From Elusimicrobiaceae bacterium (GTDB lineage Bacteria > Elusimicrobiota > Elusimicrobia > Elusimicrobiales > Elusimicrobiaceae): 64,000 nt of DNA. The position numbers were made by a program, and so were the translations under genes. Below, one piece after another: positions 59,400 through 64,000 of this stretch (position 1 is its first letter; each line of letters begins with the position of its first letter). Under the pieces are notes generated by a model. It was not told where the DNA came from. It did no database searches and saw only the letters and a list, made by a program, of their open reading frames with translations. Location of the stretch: the NCBI GenBank assembly GCA_017525025.1, contig JAFXUJ010000003.1:1-64000 (forward strand), read 5' to 3'.

Positions 59400-60083
59400 C
59401 TATTTCTCTTCTTTTTTAAATAAATCGCGTAAAAATTCTTCGGCCAGGGTTTTGGAGCCGAGCCCTACGCCGATAGCAAAGGCCAACCCCAAGGAAGCCA
59501 GCACAATGACTACAATATTATTGACCAGTTGCGTGGCAATGCCCAGATTTTCCACCGCCACTAACGCGCCGAAAAATATAATAAACACGTTAACGGCTTT
59601 GGCAATCAATACGCCGCCTTTTAGGTTGTTGGCCCGGGAAGAGTTTTCAATGATGTTTCCCATCAGCTTACCGAACAACATGCCCGCAAACAAGATGAGC
59701 ACGGACACGAAGAGCGTTGGGATAAACGTTAAAAATTGGGTGAACAAATCACGCAAGATAGTTAAGTGTAAAACTTCCGCTGCCAGTATGAGCGCATAAA
59801 AGATAACGGCCCAAGCGAGTACAAACGCAATAATATAAGTGGGAGATTTACCTAACCCAAAACGTACGCACAATTCATTGATACCTAATTTAGAAGTTTT
59901 TTCATCAAAGGCAATTTTGTTAAGTAGTTTTTTAGCAAAAGAACTGACAAACCGTGAGATGTATAGTCCCAACACCAAGATGAGCATGGCAATGACCAAA
60001 GCAACCAGCACTTTGGCACTTTGCTGCCCCAATTGTAATAACTGTTCACTCATTTTTTGTGAAATCATTTCCAAGGTTTCCAT
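59400..60083 (-). CDS. Small mechanosensitive-channel-like membrane protein
   Basis: 227 residues from the ATG at 60083 (Shine-Dalgarno AAGGAGG). Four or so transmembrane helices; LGLAFAIGVGLGSKTLAEEFLRDLF near the C-terminus is the conserved TM-helix-repeat/MscS pore-like motif. It lacks the MscS cytoplasmic beta domain. It may gate ions in osmotic stress; function is inferred. Divergent from recG. Confidence 0.78.
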   Translation of the reverse strand: METLEMISQKMSEQLLQLGQQSAKVLVALVIAMLILVLGLYISRFVSSFAKKLLNKIAFDEKTSKLGINELCVRFGLGKSPTYIIAFVLAWAVIFYALILAAEVLHLTILRDLFTQFLTFIPTLFVSVLILFAGMLFGKLMGNIIENSSRANNLKGGVLIAKAVNVFIIFFGALVAVENLGIATQLVNNIVVIVLASLGLAFAIGVGLGSKTLAEEFLRDLFKKEEK

Positions 60084-60149
60084 GATCGGGCCTCCTTTTT
60101 TAAAATTGTAGCAAATCGTAACGCATATTATTTGTAAAATAAAATAACT

Positions 60150-62246
60150 ATGAGTGTGTCTACCCAAATTCAATACTTAAAAGGGATTGGCCCGGCGAAA
60201 GCAAAACTTTTTGAGCGGTTGGAAATTCAAACAGTGGAAGATTTACTCCACTACTACCCGCGCACGTATCAAGACCGTCGGCCGGGTGCCGCCCCGAACG
60301 AGTACAATGCCGAATCTTTGGTTGTTTTCAAAGGGCGGGTGTTGCGCACGCAAACGGTGCCGGCACGCAGTGTGCTTATTTTTAAGGCATTTTTGGAAGA
60401 CGAAAAAGGCAACCAAATTGAGTGTACATGGTTTAAAAAACGGATGTATGGACATTTTCGGTTTGATCCGTTTGGGCAGCTTAAGAAAGATTTTCACTTG
60501 AATAATGAGGTGTGGGTAATTGGACGTCGGGAAGATAAAAATAATTTTTTCGGCAATAAAATTATCGTGGAAGAACAATACCCGGCGGCAGACGTGCTGA
60601 CGGGTTTGCACGCCGGGCGTCTAACCCCTATCTATGCACTAACCGAAGGGCTTACCAATAAACAGTTCCGGCTTTTTGTGCACGAAGCGTTGCAAACGGA
60701 ATCATTGGCGCGCGAACCGGAAATTTTGCCATCGGCGTTACTAGCCAAGCGCAAATTATTAAGTGCTCCGCAAGCACTTCAATCTATCCATTTTCCTAAT
60801 TCTTTGCCGGAATTGGAAAGTGCCCGCACGCGCCTTGCCTATGAGGAATTTTTGCTTTTGGCTACGGCGTGGGGGATTAAACGTACGCAAACCAAAGTGT
60901 TGGCTAAAGATTATTCGTACGAAATTAAAAAGAATTTACTGACGCCGTTTCGCGAGCAGTTGGGTTTTGAATTTACAAATAGCCAGCGTAAAGTAATTAA
61001 CGAAATTTTTAAAGATTTATGTTCTGCCCGTCCCATGAACCGCCTGTTGCAGGGGGACGTCGGCTCCGGTAAAACGGTGGTGGCCTTGTGCGCGATGTTA
61101 TTGGCGGTGGAAAACGGTTATCAGGCCGCGCTGATGGCTCCGACCGAAATCTTAGCCGAACAGCATTATCTTACTTTTAAACATATGCTTAAAGGGCTTC
61201 CCGTCAATGTGGCCGTCCTTACCAGCAGTACCAAAGCTGCCGCGCGTAAGAAAATTTTAAAAGAACTCGCTGACGGAACACTGCATATTTTGGTGGGGAC
61301 ACATGCGGTTATTCAGGAGGATGTAAAATTTCATAATTTACGTTTAGCGGTAATTGACGAACAACACCGCTTTGGTGTAAAACAACGAAGCCGCCTCAAG
61401 GAAAAAACCGCTAAATTAGATTTGCTCACGATGACGGCCACTCCTATTCCGCGTACGCTCGCACTCGCCTTTTACGGAGATTTGGATGTTTCTACGTTAA
61501 GTGAATTGCCGCCGGGCCGCCAGCCGATTCAAACGGAAACGGCCACTTCTAAACTGGCCTATGACCGCGTGCGCGAACAAGTTAAACAAGGCCGTCAGGC
61601 GTACATCGTATTTCCGCTTATTGAAGAGAGCGAAAAGATTTCCGCCAAAGCCGTAACGGCCGAATTTGAGAAGTTGAAAACAGTATTTCCGGAGTTTCGT
61701 TTGGCCGTTCTGCATGGGCAGATGAGCCAAGCGGAAAAAGAACGCGTGATGGCCGATTTTGCCGAGCATAAAACCGATATTCTAGTGGCAACCCCCGTGA
61801 TTGAAGTGGGCATTGATGTCAAAAACGCAACCGTTATGGTGATTGAAAATGCCGAGCGTTTTGGATTGGCCAGTTTGCACCAACTGCGCGGGCGCGTGGG
61901 GCGCGGCGAGCACGAGAGTTACTGTATTTTAGTGCCCCAACATGCCGGGAGTGTTGCCAAGGAGCGGGTGGATATTATATGTTCTACGCGCGACGGATTT
62001 AAAATAGGTGAGCGTGATATGCAACTGCGCGGCCCGGGAGAAATTTTAGGTACGCGCCAATCGGGGGAGCTGGAATTTAAGGCCGGGGACATTTTTAAAG
62101 ACCGCGAAGTGTTGCGCTGGGCCATTGAAGACCGGGATGAAATTTTATCCCATGATCCGGGGCTTACCAAACCCGAACATGCGCTTTTTCGCCGAAAACT
62201 CCAAGAGTTATACCAACAAAACTGGCACTTGATTGATTTGAGTTAG
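60150..62246 (+). CDS. recG: ATP-dependent DNA helicase RecG
   Basis: 698 residues. N-terminal wedge/OB domain (LKGIGPAKAKLFERLEI; YPRTYQDRR), helicase lobe 1 with RLLQGDVGSGKTVVALCAM (Walker A), MAPTEILAEQH, VIDEQHRFGVKQR (DEQH) and TATPIPRTLAL, and lobe 2 with LVATPVIEVGIDV and LHQLRGRVGRGEHESYCIL, plus the C-terminal RDGFKIGERDMQLRGPGEILGTRQSG. Remodels stalled forks and Holliday junctions. Two overlapping TAAAAT boxes (60135-60145) end 4-9 nt before the ATG and no Shine-Dalgarno is present, so a leaderless or very short leader is likely. Confidence 0.97.
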   Translation: MSVSTQIQYLKGIGPAKAKLFERLEIQTVEDLLHYYPRTYQDRRPGAAPNEYNAESLVVFKGRVLRTQTVPARSVLIFKAFLEDEKGNQIECTWFKKRMYGHFRFDPFGQLKKDFHLNNEVWVIGRREDKNNFFGNKIIVEEQYPAADVLTGLHAGRLTPIYALTEGLTNKQFRLFVHEALQTESLAREPEILPSALLAKRKLLSAPQALQSIHFPNSLPELESARTRLAYEEFLLLATAWGIKRTQTKVLAKDYSYEIKKNLLTPFREQLGFEFTNSQRKVINEIFKDLCSARPMNRLLQGDVGSGKTVVALCAMLLAVENGYQAALMAPTEILAEQHYLTFKHMLKGLPVNVAVLTSSTKAAARKKILKELADGTLHILVGTHAVIQEDVKFHNLRLAVIDEQHRFGVKQRSRLKEKTAKLDLLTMTATPIPRTLALAFYGDLDVSTLSELPPGRQPIQTETATSKLAYDRVREQVKQGRQAYIVFPLIEESEKISAKAVTAEFEKLKTVFPEFRLAVLHGQMSQAEKERVMADFAEHKTDILVATPVIEVGIDVKNATVMVIENAERFGLASLHQLRGRVGRGEHESYCILVPQHAGSVAKERVDIICSTRDGFKIGERDMQLRGPGEILGTRQSGELEFKAGDIFKDREVLRWAIEDRDEILSHDPGLTKPEHALFRRKLQELYQQNWHLIDLS

Positions 62247-62252
62247 CATAAA

Positions 62253-62279
62253 AAAACGGCCTTTTAACAGGCCGTTTTT
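62253..62279. terminator. Bidirectional terminator
   Basis: AAAACGGCCT / AGGCCGTTTTT stem between the convergent recG and metG, with T/A tails on both sides. Confidence 0.88.
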
Positions 62280-62282
62280 AAA

Positions 62283-63791
62283 TTATTTCTTTTCCTCTAA
62301 GCGCGGGAAAAGAGGTGGGTATTTTTCAATTTTCCCGGGTTGTAAACGCCGGGCCATTTCCGGGCCGACCGTTGGCATAAACGGGGTCAGCCACTTAGCT
62401 ACGTAGCGTAAACACGCTACCAGTTCCAGCAACACTTCTTTAGCGGCCGCTGCATCCGTTTTGGCCAATTCCCAGGGTTTTTTCTCATCTACCAGTTTAT
62501 TTAACTCGCTGGCAAAGGCATAAATTTGCTCTAAGACTTTATCAAAGGCCAGGTCGTTATAAGCAACATCAATGGTTTTTTCCACCTCGGCGGTTTTAGC
62601 AAGTAATTTGTAATCGCCCTCAATTTTTTCCGGCAATTCGCCGATATTCTTGGCCGCCATGTTGAGGGTGCGGGAAACCAGGTTGCCGATATTGTTGGCC
62701 AGGTCTGAATTATAGCGGTTTTTGAAACTGGCCATGGAAAAATCCCCATCTTGTCCGAAAGGCACTTCGCGGAATAAAAACGCGCGCACGGGATCTACCC
62801 CGTATTTTTCAGCCACCTCGGCCGGGTTTACAATGTTCCCCAGTGACTTGGACATTTTTTCCCCTTCTACCGTCCACCAACCATGGGCAAATACTTTTTT
62901 GGGAAGTGGCAAGTTGAGTGCCATCAAAACAGCCGGCCAAATCACGGTGTGGAAGCGGAATATTTCCTTTCCTACCATATGTAAATCGGCGGGCCATGCA
63001 TCTTCAAATTTTTCTGTTCCGATTTTTTTCAATTGTGCTTCGTGAAGCGTTTTGTCTGCACAAATTTGCGTGCCGAATCCGGCAGCAGAAATGTAATTGA
63101 TTAACGCGTCAAACCATACGTAAATTGTATGTTTGGGGTTGCTGGGGACCGGAATTCCCCAGGCGACTTTAGTGCGGGTAACGGATAAATCTTGTAAACC
63201 GCTTTTGACGAAATTTATAATTTCGTTCGCGCGTGTTTTGGGACTTAAGAATTCCGGATGTTCCTCGTAGTATTTTAAGAGGGGTTTTTCATAGCGGGAA
63301 AGTTTAAAAAAATACGTTTCTTCGTGTACTTCGGTTAAAGGGCGTTTGTGAACGGGGCACAAGCCGCCTTCTAAAATTTCGCTATCGTTGTAATACTGCT
63401 CGCAAGATAGGCAGTATTTCCCGGAGTAAGAACCTAAATAAATATCTCCTGTCTTTAAGAGTTTCTCAAAAATAGCTTGCACGACCTGTTCGTGGTGAGG
63501 ATCCGTCGTACGGATGAAATCGTCATAGGAAATGTTTAAAATTTTCCACATTTCTTTATATTTGGCAGCTACTTGGTCCGTCCATTCTTTGGGGGTAACG
63601 TTGTTGGCTGCGGCCGTTTTTTCAATGTTGGCACCGTGTTCATCCGTACCCGTTAAAAAGTGGACATCAAAACCTTGTTGGCGTTTGTAGCGGGCAAAAA
63701 TATCTTGCGCAATAGTAGTATACGCATGTCCAATGTGTGGAACGGAATTTACATAGTAAAGCGGGGTGGTAATATAGAATTTTTTAGTCAT
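62283..63791 (-). CDS. metG: Methionyl-tRNA synthetase
   Basis: 502 residues from the ATG at 63791 (Shine-Dalgarno GGAG). Class I synthetase: TTPLYYVNSVPHIGHAYTT (HIGH), FLTGTDEHGANIEK, zinc knuckle region CLSCEQYYNDSEILEGGLCPVHK, and EKMSKSLGN (KMSKS). It lacks the C-terminal tRNA-binding EMAP domain, as in the short forms. It overlaps the end of the upstream holB-like gene by 8 nt. Confidence 0.97.
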   Translation of the reverse strand: MTKKFYITTPLYYVNSVPHIGHAYTTIAQDIFARYKRQQGFDVHFLTGTDEHGANIEKTAAANNVTPKEWTDQVAAKYKEMWKILNISYDDFIRTTDPHHEQVVQAIFEKLLKTGDIYLGSYSGKYCLSCEQYYNDSEILEGGLCPVHKRPLTEVHEETYFFKLSRYEKPLLKYYEEHPEFLSPKTRANEIINFVKSGLQDLSVTRTKVAWGIPVPSNPKHTIYVWFDALINYISAAGFGTQICADKTLHEAQLKKIGTEKFEDAWPADLHMVGKEIFRFHTVIWPAVLMALNLPLPKKVFAHGWWTVEGEKMSKSLGNIVNPAEVAEKYGVDPVRAFLFREVPFGQDGDFSMASFKNRYNSDLANNIGNLVSRTLNMAAKNIGELPEKIEGDYKLLAKTAEVEKTIDVAYNDLAFDKVLEQIYAFASELNKLVDEKKPWELAKTDAAAAKEVLLELVACLRYVAKWLTPFMPTVGPEMARRLQPGKIEKYPPLFPRLEEKK

Positions 63792-64000
63792 GGGTATTCT
63801 CCGTATCAAAAATATGTAAAGGTAAACCGTCTAAGCTGGCCAAGGCTGTTTCCAATACAAGTGCGGGCGATACATTGCGGGTTAAACTGCGTTTGTAACG
63901 CTCAAACTGCTGTAGTGTTTTGGTCAATCGGTGTTCCTCTTGCGAGGTTTGGGCGTTGGCCCATTGCTGGTGCAAAGCAATTAAAAGCACATCCAGCACG
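63784..64000 (-). CDS. DNA polymerase III delta'-like, C-terminal part
   Basis: Only the last roughly 70 residues are inside the window. LLIALHQQWANAQTSQEEHRLTKTLQQFERYKRSLTRNVSPALVLETALASLDG resembles the collar domain of delta' (HolB) or gamma/tau clamp-loader subunits. The neighbourhood (holB-metG in one operon) is common in bacteria and supports HolB. The assignment rests on this tail alone. Confidence 0.6.
   Translation of the reverse strand, partial: VLDVLLIALHQQWANAQTSQEEHRLTKTLQQFERYKRSLTRNVSPALVLETALASLDGLPLHIFDTENTHD

Overview
The window is a bacterial chromosome segment whose gene content points to a gut-type member of the Elusimicrobiota. The basis is inference: several short type IV pilin-like genes sharing an almost identical N-terminus ([19 protein letters not shown]), a Gram-negative envelope gene set (lptF/lptG, outer-membrane barrels, a giant SprA-like protein), and a fermentative energy module (butyrate kinase, phosphotransbutyrylase, a proton-pumping pyrophosphatase). 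No 16S rRNA gene is present, so the phylum is not proven.

Layout. 1-6.3 kb: a truncated Cys-rich secreted protein, an unknown two-helix membrane protein, hppA, a secreted protein resembling protein-glutaminases, and a ferritin-like protein. 6.4-17.9 kb: an AT-rich accessory block ending at a tRNA-Asp gene. It holds three related copies of the tRNA-Asp trailer/terminator (A 7254-7323, B 8781-8934, C 17711-17864). Between A and B sits an ankyrin lipoprotein. Between B and C sits an island of about 8.9 kb with a hairpin cluster, an unusual array of paired 11-bp-period repeats, a Fic gene, a promoter-driven structured RNA, three genes that look like defence or toxin-antitoxin functions (one a DUF3644/HEPN-type protein), a Sel1 lipoprotein and a DUF2924 + large serine recombinase module. 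17.9-34.9 kb: core genes, namely murB, pgm, a secreted protease-like protein with a Cys nucleophile, a murI-pgeF-REC/GGDEF operon, a TPR-kinase, corA, psd-pssA, tRNA-Leu, an NYN RNase, tmRNA, a phosphohexomutase, a pilin and lptF-lptG. 35-48.9 kb: the SprA-like giant protein, comF, radC, lpd-trmJ-buk-ptb, an M23 peptidase with tandem P-loop ATPases, and a SEC-C protein. 49-64 kb: two pilin genes, each preceded by a copy of the same structured RNA, a TIKI/ChaN-like protein, an ankyrin lipoprotein, a TPR protein-yajQ pair, a NupG-like transporter, rpsT, a short uvrC, an MscS-like channel, recG, metG and the end of a holB-like gene.

Main observations worth follow-up: (1) two copies of a roughly 220-nt structured RNA upstream of pilin genes, with compensatory base changes and mutually exclusive terminator/antiterminator helices; (2) nine pairs of short repeats, each pair exactly 11 bp apart and pair-specific in sequence, next to the fic gene, whose own promoter carries an 11-bp tandem repeat; (3) a recurring TANNNT-N6-ATG arrangement indicating leaderless transcripts; (4) the tRNA-Asp island with an uncharacterised HEPN-type locus and a structured RNA; (5) two secreted enzymes with unusual catalytic-site arrangements.
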